In this document: piece by piece, positions 51,356 through 59,476 of the stretch
Position numbering within the stretch: the stretch's first letter is position 1
How the letters are laid out: every line of letters starts with the position of its first letter
DNA from: Bacterioplanes sanyensis
GTDB taxonomy: Bacteria > Pseudomonadota > Gammaproteobacteria > Pseudomonadales > Oceanobacteraceae
Direction of reading: 5' to 3'
NCBI RefSeq assembly: GCF_014652515.1
Contig: NZ_BMYY01000005.1
Span: 124,001-188,000 of the forward strand
DNA: 64,000 nucleotides
Position numbers and translations under genes: made by a program
Notes under the pieces: model-generated
What the model was told of the DNA's origin: nothing
What the model saw: only the letters and a program-made list of their open reading frames with translations
The model's database searches: none

Positions 51356-52624
51356 CTAATAGGTGTAGCTGGCACCCAGCATCAACCACCAAGCGCTGAA
51401 ATCGTTGCTTTGCTGATACAACGCCAGGCTGCTGTCTATCTGCCAATGCTGCACCGGGCGCCACTGAGCCCCCAGCTGCGCGTGCCAAGCATGGTAGTCT
51501 CCCAAGCGCTGGTCACTGCTGCCGTATTGACGGGCATTAAAGACCTTGTCGTCGCTGTCCGCATCGCGGTAGAAAAACGCCGCTTGCTGTTGATACAGAC
51601 GCGCCACGGGCAGCAGCGTGAGTTGCTGACTGATGGGTATATCCAGTGCCCAGTTCAGGGTATGGCTGGCGATGCCCCAATCATCATCAAAATAACGATA
51701 ATTCAGCTGGCTGGTAATGCCGCTTTGCCACTGCCACACGTGCAAGGCCCCGATGCCACCACCGGTGCGGCTATCTGGGCGCTGTTCCGCCGCCAGCAGC
51801 CACTCACTGCGCTCTATTCTTTGGTTATTGTCCAAGTCAATGCCACGCACGATGGTTTGATAGTGATTGCTTAAATAGCCGATGTCATGATTTATATAAG
51901 CCGACAATGACACATGGGCTTTGTCTGACAGCACCTGATTCACGCCCAGCTCCGCATCCCACATCAGGTTATTGTCGATGTACTGGTCAGCGTAGCCATC
52001 ACTGAACACATACGACTCGTTATAAATCACCGACACGCCGGCGCTATAAGAGCGATTTTTACGCCGATCCGCCCACCATAAGCGCGATGCACTGGCACTG
52101 GAGCTGGTGTAGTCTTCCTCTTTGGAATAACTAGCGCCCAGTGTGGTTTCATTGCGCTGCTCATCCCGCATCAGCAGTGACACGTTGATCGAACGGCGAA
52201 TGTCTTCCAGCTCGACGTTGCGCTTTTTATAATCACCGTTAGGGTCGTAAGCCAAGATCAGTTTATCCGTTTGCTTATCCGCTTCAGCCACTTTTTGCTG
52301 GCGCGCTTCGGCGTCCTGCTGAGTCAGTACCGGCGTATTCGATTGCAGTGTCGGCGATGCGCCAGAAATAGCATCGTAACCCACGTCCATTTTTAAGTCA
52401 TAATCGACCCCAAACGAATGCTTTACGCTGGCGACATGATCTTCAACCGTAACCCTGTCATCGCCCTCGGCGTAATACAAAGCATGGTACGACCACTCGC
52501 CTGCCCCCACCCACACGCTGTGCAGCAGCAGTAGCAGCACCAGTAACAACGTCAGGCCACGCGACAGATCACGCGACAGATCACGTGACCTCAGACGGCC
52601 AAAGCAGGTATTAATTGCAACCAC
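51356..52624 (-). CDS. DUF3570 outer-membrane protein with DAISGAS motif
   Basis: This protein of about 422 residues has a hydrophobic signal region (LTLLLVLLLLLHSVWVG) and barrel-like strands ending in ASYTY. The DUF3570 pattern is clear: GDDRVTVEDH, SGASPT, EERS-like SKEEDYTS and NYRYFDDDWGIASHTLN. At genomic 52355-52375 it reads DAISGAS, which fits the ApbE flavinylation pattern Dxx[S/T]GA[S/T]; covalent FMN attachment is inference. GTG 52624 is chosen: a GGAGG site encoded by the glycine tail of the DUF4266 gene precedes it. It overlaps that gene's stop by 14 bases. Further GTG starts lie upstream to 52651. Confidence 0.8.
   Translation of the reverse strand: MVAINTCFGRLRSRDLSRDLSRGLTLLLVLLLLLHSVWVGAGEWSYHALYYAEGDDRVTVEDHVASVKHSFGVDYDLKMDVGYDAISGASPTLQSNTPVLTQQDAEARQQKVAEADKQTDKLILAYDPNGDYKKRNVELEDIRRSINVSLLMRDEQRNETTLGASYSKEEDYTSSSASASRLWWADRRKNRSYSAGVSVIYNESYVFSDGYADQYIDNNLMWDAELGVNQVLSDKAHVSLSAYINHDIGYLSNHYQTIVRGIDLDNNQRIERSEWLLAAEQRPDSRTGGGIGALHVWQWQSGITSQLNYRYFDDDWGIASHTLNWALDIPISQQLTLLPVARLYQQQAAFFYRDADSDDKVFNARQYGSSDQRLGDYHAWHAQLGAQWRPVQHWQIDSSLALYQQSNDFSAWWLMLGASYTY
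52559..52594. repeat. Tandem 12-base repeats near the DUF3570 start
   Basis: ACGCGACAGATC occurs twice in tandem, then a degenerate third unit. On the minus strand the units encode SRDL-SRDL-SRGL just before the signal peptide's hydrophobic run. Unit length is a multiple of three, so expansion keeps the frame. Confidence 0.75.
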
Positions 52625-52979
52625 AGCCACCTCCACCAATGCCCGTGCCACCGCGGGTATTTTCTTTCGATGAAAATACCTTTTGATTAAACTTGGCCAC
52701 GCTGGGCAAGCGTCCAGCTGGTTTCATGGCCGGTTGTGCCAACACCGCTTTTTGCCAGGGTTTTACCGGCTCTATCCCCAATAATGGCTCGATTGCGGCC
52801 AACTCCGACGGCGCAGGCAAGGGTTTTACTTCCTCTAATTTGGCAACCGGTTTAAGTGGCTGAGTCTGCACGCTCTTTGCTGGCGATGATGCCTGCACGG
52901 GAGGTGTATAAAATACTTTTACCTCAGCCAAGCTCACACAGCTGCACACGCTCAACATAAAGGCCCACGCGGTTTTCAC
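52611..52979 (-). CDS. DUF4266 protein with extended linker and GGGGCGCN tail
   Basis: The 122-residue protein has a signal peptide (about 1-20), a Pro/Lys-rich linker (about 25-70) and the DUF4266 domain. Domain motifs are VKPWQKAVLAQPAM, KVFSSKEN and the C-terminal GGTGIGGGGCGCN, which are strong family markers. In other family members the lipidated Cys is next to the VKPW segment; here about 50 residues are inserted, and the lipobox is unclear (VCSC). The two tail cysteines may bind metal or redox-cycle (inference). Start GTG overlaps the thioredoxin stop by four bases. Confidence 0.88.
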   Translation of the reverse strand: MKTAWAFMLSVCSCVSLAEVKVFYTPPVQASSPAKSVQTQPLKPVAKLEEVKPLPAPSELAAIEPLLGIEPVKPWQKAVLAQPAMKPAGRLPSVAKFNQKVFSSKENTRGGTGIGGGGCGCN

Positions 52980-53446
52980 AGCGCTACTCCCAATTGCTGC
53001 ACATCGGCACGAATCACGTCGTTAATGTGCGGCAAAGCCCCTAAGCGACGACCTTTGACTTCGCCATTAACGACGTAATACAAAGCCGGCATGCCCATGG
53101 GTGCAAAAGCACCGATCACCCGCCCGCTTGGGTCATTCACAATCGGGAACTCCAAGCCAAGGGAGGCCTGAAAATCTTTCGCCACTTGAACGTCCTCATC
53201 GACATCTACGCCAACAAACTGCACTTGTTTATTGTTTTTCAATTCATTAAACAAGGTATTAATCTCAGGCAACTCAATTCGACAAGAAACACACCACTGG
53301 GCAAAAAAGTCGACCACATACACCACATCCGGTTGATTAAAAAGCTCTGCTTGCATTTTTGCAGGCACACGCTCGCCCACCTCCAGCGCAGCGGCTGGCA
53401 AACTGCAGGCAAAGTTAAATAGCAAAGCTGTGATCCAATATTTCAT
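52976..53446 (-). CDS. Periplasmic TlpA-like thioredoxin
   Basis: This 156-residue exported thioredoxin has a signal peptide (about 1-20). The redox site is WCVSC (QWCVSCRIE) and the cis-proline loop is MGMPALYYV. TlpA-type proteins usually reduce disulfides or deliver electrons to periplasmic partners. The strong ribosome site AAGGAG and the 9-base gap after tadG place it in the Tad operon. DUF4266 follows with a four-base overlap, so that protein, with two cysteines in its tail, is the likely partner. Confidence 0.92.
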   Translation of the reverse strand: MKYWITALLFNFACSLPAAALEVGERVPAKMQAELFNQPDVVYVVDFFAQWCVSCRIELPEINTLFNELKNNKQVQFVGVDVDEDVQVAKDFQASLGLEFPIVNDPSGRVIGAFAPMGMPALYYVVNGEVKGRRLGALPHINDVIRADVQQLGVAL

Positions 53447-53455
53447 AGGGACTCC

Positions 53456-54670
53456 TTATAAAAGATTTTGATTAATTAACCGTATCCGGCGCTGGCCGGA
53501 GTCTGCTATCAGCTCGGTAAAAATTTGTGCCAAATCATCGGCATTGGCAGCACTGCGCATTTGCTCACCAAAGCACTGGCGAAAATAATGGTCGTCCGTC
53601 ATGACGCTGCTATCGATATCAAAACCGACAAACCATAAGTTAATACCCGCTTGTCGTGCTCGATCGCACAAACCGGCATCCACCAAGGCCGACATTTCAC
53701 TGGCTTGGGTATCGCTGCCATCGGTAAGTAACACCAGGGTTTTGGCGCTGTTTTCGCGCGGTAGGTTTTCCAGCGTCCAGCGCCCCTGCCAGTTGGGCAG
53801 CAAAGTGCGTATGCCCCAAATCATCCCGGTCGCACTGCGCGTGCTGCTGCCATCCGCATCGGGCAGTTGGCGGATTTTTTGTTCAATCAACAAGCGATCT
53901 AACGTCGGCGGAAACAGCGGTGCAGAGGGGCAGTTAGGGCTTAAAAAATCCCCTCCGGTTTGTGGCGTCGCGCGCACATCCAACAGGCGGTCGTTATAAA
54001 AGGTTTGCGCTACCACACTGGCGGCATCGGTTACCGGGTCCTGTTCTGAAAAGGCGTCAATGCACAGTGTTTGCCCGTAGGAGCGCGGCAACCACAACGC
54101 ACCATTCAACGACACGCCCTCATGGTAAGGCACCATGCCCACGGCGGCGCTCGCCGGTAGCGTATCCAACAAGTCCAATACCGTGCTTTGCAGCTGCGCC
54201 AAGCTGCTACCCACCCCGCCACCGGCAAGCGAGTTCCCCATCGAGCTGGACACATCCACCACCAGCGACAAATCCATATTGCCACCTTGATGCTGATACT
54301 CAGCCTGGGCGCGATAAGAAATGGTAAAAGGCTGCCAACGCCGAATTAAATCGTCGATAAAAAAAGCATCGAGCTCGCTGCTTGCCTGCACTTGTACATA
54401 ATTCTCCGCCAGCTGATGTTGCAGCTGCGGCAGCGGGCCATCGGGAAAATAATAATGCGCTAATACTTGCAGCGTGGCATCGGCCTGGGTCAGCTGACCA
54501 TCGCGCTGCACGCGCTGCGCCAACACCAGGCTGGCTTGGCGCGCCAGCTCGGCTAACTTCTGCCGTTGCTGCAACCATTGGCTAACGTCTGCGGCGCCTA
54601 AGCCCAAAGTGCACACCAGCGCCGTGCATAAGCAAAACATAATGGCGGCCTGTCCACGCTGCTGCTTCAT
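53456..54670 (-). CDS. tadG: TadG-like pilus protein with von Willebrand A domain
   Basis: The 404-residue protein has an N-terminal TadE-like helix (QRGQAAIMFCLCTALVCTLGLG). A von Willebrand A domain (about 125-400) follows, with a MIDAS-type DVSSSMG motif and TDGSDT. TadG proteins are envelope components of the Tad pilus; the vWA domain may bind a surface partner through a metal. The 5' end overlaps the upstream tadF-like gene by four bases. It is the last Tad gene before the thioredoxin cassette. Confidence 0.85.
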   Translation of the reverse strand: MKQQRGQAAIMFCLCTALVCTLGLGAADVSQWLQQRQKLAELARQASLVLAQRVQRDGQLTQADATLQVLAHYYFPDGPLPQLQHQLAENYVQVQASSELDAFFIDDLIRRWQPFTISYRAQAEYQHQGGNMDLSLVVDVSSSMGNSLAGGGVGSSLAQLQSTVLDLLDTLPASAAVGMVPYHEGVSLNGALWLPRSYGQTLCIDAFSEQDPVTDAASVVAQTFYNDRLLDVRATPQTGGDFLSPNCPSAPLFPPTLDRLLIEQKIRQLPDADGSSTRSATGMIWGIRTLLPNWQGRWTLENLPRENSAKTLVLLTDGSDTQASEMSALVDAGLCDRARQAGINLWFVGFDIDSSVMTDDHYFRQCFGEQMRSAANADDLAQIFTELIADSGQRRIRLINQNLL

Positions 54671-55146
54671 CGCGCCACCGTTAAGCTGTTAGCACGCAAT
54701 ACCGGCACATCACGTTGGGGTAAAAAGCGTGCCACTAAAAAGCCAGGAATCGGGGCACACAAACTGACCGACCAGAAAATACTTTGGCCATCATCGGCGG
54801 CGCTCAGCTGTGCCAATTGTTGCAACTGCTCGCCCTGGCGCAGGGCTGAGCAATCATCACTATGCCACTGCTGCTGCTCGTCGCCGCTGCGACGCTCCAC
54901 ACTGAACGCGGGTGCGCTGTCGCCGGGCCATTGCTGCGCCAACCAATCATGCCAAATATCTGGTTCAGCCTGGCGGCTGGCTTCATCGGCAGACGCCAGC
55001 AAGGTGACCCAATCGTGGCTGAGTTGTTGTAGTCGTTGTTGCTGTTGCAGCCACAGCGATAAATCCGCCATTAGCCACCACAGCAGCAGGGCAAAGGGCA
55101 ATAAAATCGCCAGCTCTATTTCCGCCACACCGCGCTGGCTGTTCAT
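54667..55146 (-). CDS. tadF: TadF/TadE-like minor pseudopilin
   Basis: The protein of about 159 residues has a pseudopilin-like N-terminus, QRGVAEIELAILLPFALLL, with Gly before the helix and Glu at position 5. It then has a mostly extended soluble domain. TadE/TadF proteins are minor pseudopilins processed by the TadV-type peptidase. Start MNSQRG at 55146 gives a four-base overlap with the gene before; upstream codons are not needed. Confidence 0.8.
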   Translation of the reverse strand: MNSQRGVAEIELAILLPFALLLWWLMADLSLWLQQQQRLQQLSHDWVTLLASADEASRQAEPDIWHDWLAQQWPGDSAPAFSVERRSGDEQQQWHSDDCSALRQGEQLQQLAQLSAADDGQSIFWSVSLCAPIPGFLVARFLPQRDVPVLRANSLTVAR

Positions 55147-55574
55147 GGTCGTCCCTCCCACACCACATGACGGCTTAAGGTCAGAGAAAGGGTGCGACGA
55201 ATCAGCAACGGAATGTGAAATTGCCAGCTCAGCTCAAAGCGATGCACAGTTTGCTCAGCATTAGTGTCATCGGCCAGCCAAGGCAAAGCTTGGCTACTGC
55301 GCTGAACATCGATGCGCTCTAGCGTGACTGCGCCTAACAGCGGCATTTGCTCAGCCCAAGCTTGCCAGCGGCGCTCAAGTTCTGCTGCGCTGACCACTGC
55401 CGTGGCCACCTGCGCCATGCGTGCACTGTCCGCCACGCCCTCAATCAGCAGGCTGCGAATCATTAATACCCGCCCCACCTCCAGACTGATGGTCAACACC
55501 AGCAGCATGAACGGCAACAACAGCATCAATCCGACGGCACCACTGCCTCGCTGCGACCTATACCCACACATCAT
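55143..55574 (-). CDS. tadE: TadE-like minor pseudopilin
   Basis: The 143-residue protein begins YRSQRGSGAVGLMLLLPFML, a TadE-type start and hydrophobic helix. The residue at position 5 after the glycine is not Glu, unlike most pseudopilins, so processing may differ. The C-terminal part is a soluble domain with a RRTLSLTLSRHV ending. It overlaps the tadD and tadF genes by four bases each. Confidence 0.8.
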   Translation of the reverse strand: MMCGYRSQRGSGAVGLMLLLPFMLLVLTISLEVGRVLMIRSLLIEGVADSARMAQVATAVVSAAELERRWQAWAEQMPLLGAVTLERIDVQRSSQALPWLADDTNAEQTVHRFELSWQFHIPLLIRRTLSLTLSRHVVWEGRP

Positions 55575-56359
55575 GGCTGTTGCCCAGTTTGAAGCTGGCG
55601 AAAGTAGTTCAACTGGGTTTGTATCGCTGCTTCACTGACGCCGGCCTCGGCTAACCATTGCCGGGCTTGTTGCTCCTGACCAGCAAACACCAATGCCAAT
55701 GCCGTCAGCTCGGCGACGGGTCGCGGGCACTGCTTGGGCACACTGCACAAGCGCTGCAGGCGCACGATGGCCAAGTGCGGTTGTTGCTGCAACAAAGCCA
55801 GTAGCGCCAGGTTGTAACTGTGTTGCCAGGCTTGGGGCTGCCAGCGTTGCAACTGGCTAAACAATGTTTGTGCTTGCTCTAGCCGGCCCTGCTGCAGCGC
55901 TAACCGTGCCTGCATGGCGGCGCAGTGCGACCAGCGCTCATCTAGGCCAATGTCGCTCAATGCCTGCGCGGCCGCTTGCCACTGTTGTTGATCCATCAGT
56001 TGCGCCGCTGAGGCACAGCGCTGGCCATACTTTGGCCAAGGCAGCTGTTGCAACAAGGCCTGCGCTTGTTGCGCCTCGCCATGACGGCGATACAACCAAT
56101 AAAGCGCTTGGCGACTGCCAGCGTCGCCGTGGGCCGCCAGTGATTGACGATACAGGCCAATGGCCAAGCCCGCGTTGCCCTGCTGCTCGGCGCGCTGGGC
56201 CAAGCGAAATAGGCGCTGTTCATCCGCCAAAGGCGGGGTGGAAGCTGAGTTTGAAGATGTGCTTGAGGGCACAGCCGCACAGCCCGTCAGCAAGCAAAGA
56301 GCGAGCAGTGCCGATAAGCCAAGCCTTGCCCATGATCTTGTAAAAAGCGCCGCCTTCAT
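55571..56359 (-). CDS. tadD: TadD-like TPR lipoprotein
   Basis: The 262-residue protein has a lipobox LTGC (Cys27) and several TPR-like helical repeats (about 45-230; GNAGLAIGLYRQSLAAHGD, QGRLEQAQTLFSQL). TadD-type lipoproteins are assembly or outer-membrane pilotin-like factors for the secretin. It sits between tadC and the pseudopilins with four-base overlaps at both ends. Confidence 0.88.
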   Translation of the reverse strand: MKAALFTRSWARLGLSALLALCLLTGCAAVPSSTSSNSASTPPLADEQRLFRLAQRAEQQGNAGLAIGLYRQSLAAHGDAGSRQALYWLYRRHGEAQQAQALLQQLPWPKYGQRCASAAQLMDQQQWQAAAQALSDIGLDERWSHCAAMQARLALQQGRLEQAQTLFSQLQRWQPQAWQHSYNLALLALLQQQPHLAIVRLQRLCSVPKQCPRPVAELTALALVFAGQEQQARQWLAEAGVSEAAIQTQLNYFRQLQTGQQP

Positions 56360-57183
56360 GCACCGCCTCCCAGCTGGCGTAACAACATCACCAGTGCCGG
56401 GCCGGCCAATACCACCACCAGCGGCAAAATAATAAACAGCATTAACGGCAGCGCCATTTGCCCAGGTACCCGTGCCATGCGCTCTTCCACTTCCAGCAAA
56501 TACAGGCTACGGCTGTGCTGACCCAACTCGCGCAAACCGGCCGCCAGCGGCGTGCCATAGTCATCGGCTTGGCTAATCAGCCAACTGAGCTGGCGAAAGT
56601 CCTCCAATGGAATGCGCTCCGCCAAGCGGGCAAAGGCTAAGCGCCGTGCACTCATCACCCGCAAGTCGTCATTTAAGTGCTGTAAGTGGCTGGCTAGGGC
56701 TGGCTGCAGGGCTTTGATCTCACGTGCCAAGCGCGGCAAGGCCTGATCCAGCGTGAGGCCTGCTTCCAAACACAAGGCTAATAACTGCATCAGCTCTGGT
56801 AATTGCGCGCGACTGTCGCGCAAAGTTTTTTGGGCGCGCTGGCGCAACACAACATCGGGCAACATCTGCCCAATCACCGCTGCCACTATCGCAAGTGAAT
56901 ACTCACTTACCTGACTCGTTTGCGGCCACAAAAGCCAGGCTGCCAGTACCGCCAAGATCGCTTTGGCACTCCAAAAAGCCGTGCCCAACCAGGGTTGAGT
57001 TAAGGCGGCGACTTGAGCATGGCGCTGCATGGCTGCAGGCAAAGGCAGCCACCAAGGCTTGGCCGAGCGACTGGAATTCAGGGGTCTTAGGCGTCGCAGC
57101 CAGCGCTGACGCCAGCCTTGCTGGACAGCCGCCAGGGCCGACAAAGCCAGGCCCAACGCCAACAGAGTGGTCGCCAGAGTCAT
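56356..57183 (-). CDS. tadC: Tad pilus inner-membrane platform protein TadC
   Basis: The 275-residue protein has the T2SSF fold: LPELMQLLALCLEAGLTLDQALPRLA, an amphipathic central segment and membrane helices at both ends. With TadB it forms the inner-membrane platform that the ATPase drives. It overlaps tadB and tadD by four bases each. Confidence 0.92.
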   Translation of the reverse strand: MTLATTLLALGLALSALAAVQQGWRQRWLRRLRPLNSSRSAKPWWLPLPAAMQRHAQVAALTQPWLGTAFWSAKAILAVLAAWLLWPQTSQVSEYSLAIVAAVIGQMLPDVVLRQRAQKTLRDSRAQLPELMQLLALCLEAGLTLDQALPRLAREIKALQPALASHLQHLNDDLRVMSARRLAFARLAERIPLEDFRQLSWLISQADDYGTPLAAGLRELGQHSRSLYLLEVEERMARVPGQMALPLMLFIILPLVVVLAGPALVMLLRQLGGGA

Positions 57184-58079
57184 CCACCGGCCCTCATCAG
57201 CAGCAGACGAATCGAGGCCAAACCAGCGCCAATGCTGATGGCGGCATAGGCCAGCATCGAGCGCCCCGTGTCGTCGTGCAGTAAAAACTGCACATGGCGC
57301 GGACTGAGCCAGAACAAGCCGATAAACATCAACAGCGGTATCGCCGCCACCACATTGGCGGCCATGCGCGGCTCACTGGTGAGGGTGTTGAGTTTTTGCT
57401 GGCTTTGACGCTGTTGTTTGAGCTGCTGGCTCTGACTGGCCAGCACCTGACTTAAGCGCCCGCCGGTTTCCATGTTGAGCGTCAGTGCCAGACAAAAGAA
57501 ACGGTAACTGCGCAGCGGTAAGCGCTCGCCCGCTTGCTCCAGCACCTGTTCAACCGGATCGCCAATGCGCAGGCGTTGCAGCAGCCAGGTGAACTCCTGC
57601 TGCAGCGGCGCCGCCAGCTCCTCGTTGATGTGCAATAACGCTTGCTGCAGCCCCAGACCTGCAGCCGTGGCACGGGCTAATTGCTCCAGTGCTTGCGGCA
57701 GCTGGCGCTCACATTGCGCCAGCCAGCGACGCTGATAATAAGCGAACAGCCCCCAGCTCAATAGCAGCGCCAGTGGCAGCCACGCCCACATGAAGCCCAG
57801 TTGCTGGCGCCATAGCGACAAGCACAATGCCCCTGCCAGCAACACCAGCTGCGCCAACCACCACGCACGTTGGCACTGCTGCCACACCGCCGGTACTGGC
57901 AATAGCCCCAGGCGTTGTAAGCGCTGACGCCCATCACGGCGTGCCAGTAACGTTACTTCTGCGCTTTGCTCCGTTTGCTGAAGGCTGGCCAAGCGCCGAC
58001 GCCAAGGGCGGCGACGCCATTCCAATAACGCCGCCAAACACAACAACAAAAGCCCTAGGGCAAGCAACCCACTGCTCAT
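57180..58079 (-). CDS. tadB: Tad pilus inner-membrane platform protein TadB
   Basis: This protein of about 299 residues has the T2SSF fold, with several hydrophobic helices and the cytoplasmic LEQLARATAAGLGLQQALLHI segment. It is the paralogous partner of TadC. MSSGLLALG at 58079 is used as the start; this makes a four-base overlap with tadA, like the rest of the operon, whereas the longer frame (58100) overlaps by 25 bases. Confidence 0.92.
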   Translation of the reverse strand: MSSGLLALGLLLLCLAALLEWRRRPWRRRLASLQQTEQSAEVTLLARRDGRQRLQRLGLLPVPAVWQQCQRAWWLAQLVLLAGALCLSLWRQQLGFMWAWLPLALLLSWGLFAYYQRRWLAQCERQLPQALEQLARATAAGLGLQQALLHINEELAAPLQQEFTWLLQRLRIGDPVEQVLEQAGERLPLRSYRFFCLALTLNMETGGRLSQVLASQSQQLKQQRQSQQKLNTLTSEPRMAANVVAAIPLLMFIGLFWLSPRHVQFLLHDDTGRSMLAYAAISIGAGLASIRLLLMRAGG

Positions 58080-59476
58080 ACCGCCCCTCCGCCGGTGCAA
58101 CGCAATAACTCATCGGCCAAGCCCCAGGCCTGGGCGCGTTGCAGCAATTGCGGGCGCACGCCGCTGGCAACAAACTGGCCGCCACCCAGTTCATCCAGGG
58201 CTTCAAAGCGAAACAGCTCTTGCAGCTGAATGGTGTCGGCTTCCATGCCACACACTTCACTGATGCGGGTTACTCGGCGACGACCATCACGGCCGCGGTT
58301 CACCTGCACCACCAAGTCGAGAGCGCTGACCATTTGCCGGCGAATGGCCGCCAACGGAATGTTGTTCTGCGTCATCAGCAGTAAGTTTTCTAGCCGCGTC
58401 AGCGCATCGCTGGGGCTGTTGGCATGCAGCGTCGACATAGAGCCGTCGTGGCCGGTATTCATCGCCTGCATCATGTCGAAGGCTTCTAGTGAGCGAACTT
58501 CGCCCAACACAATGCGGTCCGGGCGCATGCGCAGCGCATTGATCAACAGCTCCTGCTGGCTAATGGCGGGCGTGCCCTCAGCGCTGGCCGGACGCGTTTC
58601 CAGTCGCACCACATGGGGCTGTTGCAGTGCCAGCTCGGCGGCATCTTCGATGGTGACAATGCGCTCGCCGGCGTCGATGTTGAGTGACAAAGCATTGAGC
58701 AACGAGGTTTTGCCGGCACCGGTACCGCCCGAAATTAAGATATTGGCACGGCTGCGAGTGGCAATGCGCAGCAACGTGGCCATATCGGCACTCATGGCGC
58801 CTAACTGCACCAAGCGCGCTAAATCAAAACCCTGGCGGTTAAATTTACGAATCGAAATCGTGGTGCCATCGAGGGCCAGAGGCGGAATAACGATATTGAC
58901 CCGACTGCCATCCTCCAGGCGTGCATCCACCATGGGTTGGCTGTCATCAATGCGTCGCCCCACCGCCGCCGCAATGCGTCGCGCCACTTGGCGCACATGG
59001 GTTTCATCAAAGAAGGCCACCTCGGTCAACTGCAACTGGCCAAAGCGCTCGACATAGACCTGACCGGCGCCATTGACCAGCACATCGCTGACTTGCTCGT
59101 CGTCCAACAGTGGCTGCAGCGGGCCAAAGCCGAGCATATCGTCGAGCAAAATATCCGCCAGACGCTGCTGCTGCTGGCCACTGAGCGGCAGTTTCAGCTC
59201 CGTCGCCAACTGCGTGGATTCACTCAATAAATGCTGACGCAACGCCGGCCGTGCCAGCTGCAGCGCCGCGCTGGCATCTAAGCGCTCGAGCAGGGTTTCA
59301 CGCACCTGCTTCATCGCCTGAGTGAGCGCCGCCGCAGGCTTGCTGGCTGAAGTTAGCGCTGGCTTCTCAGTTGGCGCCGCAGCAGACACCGATGCCACAG
59401 GTGCTTCTGCGGTAACGGGCGTTGTTATTGAAGGTGTTGTTGCAGGTGCTGCAGGTGCAGGACGACGACCGAACAT
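58076..59476 (-). CDS. tadA: Tad pilus ATPase TadA (CpaF type)
   Basis: The 466-residue secretion ATPase has a disordered Ala/Pro/Thr-rich N-terminus (about 1-60), then the hexameric ATPase core. Walker A is SGGTGAGKTS, followed by the acidic VTIEDAAEL, the VRLETRP box and MNTGHDGSMSTLHANS. It powers assembly of Flp pili. cpaE/tadZ ends at its first base, and tadB overlaps its end. Confidence 0.96.
   Translation of the reverse strand: MFGRRPAPAAPATTPSITTPVTAEAPVASVSAAAPTEKPALTSASKPAAALTQAMKQVRETLLERLDASAALQLARPALRQHLLSESTQLATELKLPLSGQQQQRLADILLDDMLGFGPLQPLLDDEQVSDVLVNGAGQVYVERFGQLQLTEVAFFDETHVRQVARRIAAAVGRRIDDSQPMVDARLEDGSRVNIVIPPLALDGTTISIRKFNRQGFDLARLVQLGAMSADMATLLRIATRSRANILISGGTGAGKTSLLNALSLNIDAGERIVTIEDAAELALQQPHVVRLETRPASAEGTPAISQQELLINALRMRPDRIVLGEVRSLEAFDMMQAMNTGHDGSMSTLHANSPSDALTRLENLLLMTQNNIPLAAIRRQMVSALDLVVQVNRGRDGRRRVTRISEVCGMEADTIQLQELFRFEALDELGGGQFVASGVRPQLLQRAQAWGLADELLRCTGGGAV

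Noticed and set aside
58230-59057. 275-residue plus-strand frame inside tadA
   Set aside because: It lies fully antisense to a well-conserved ATPase and has low-complexity composition.
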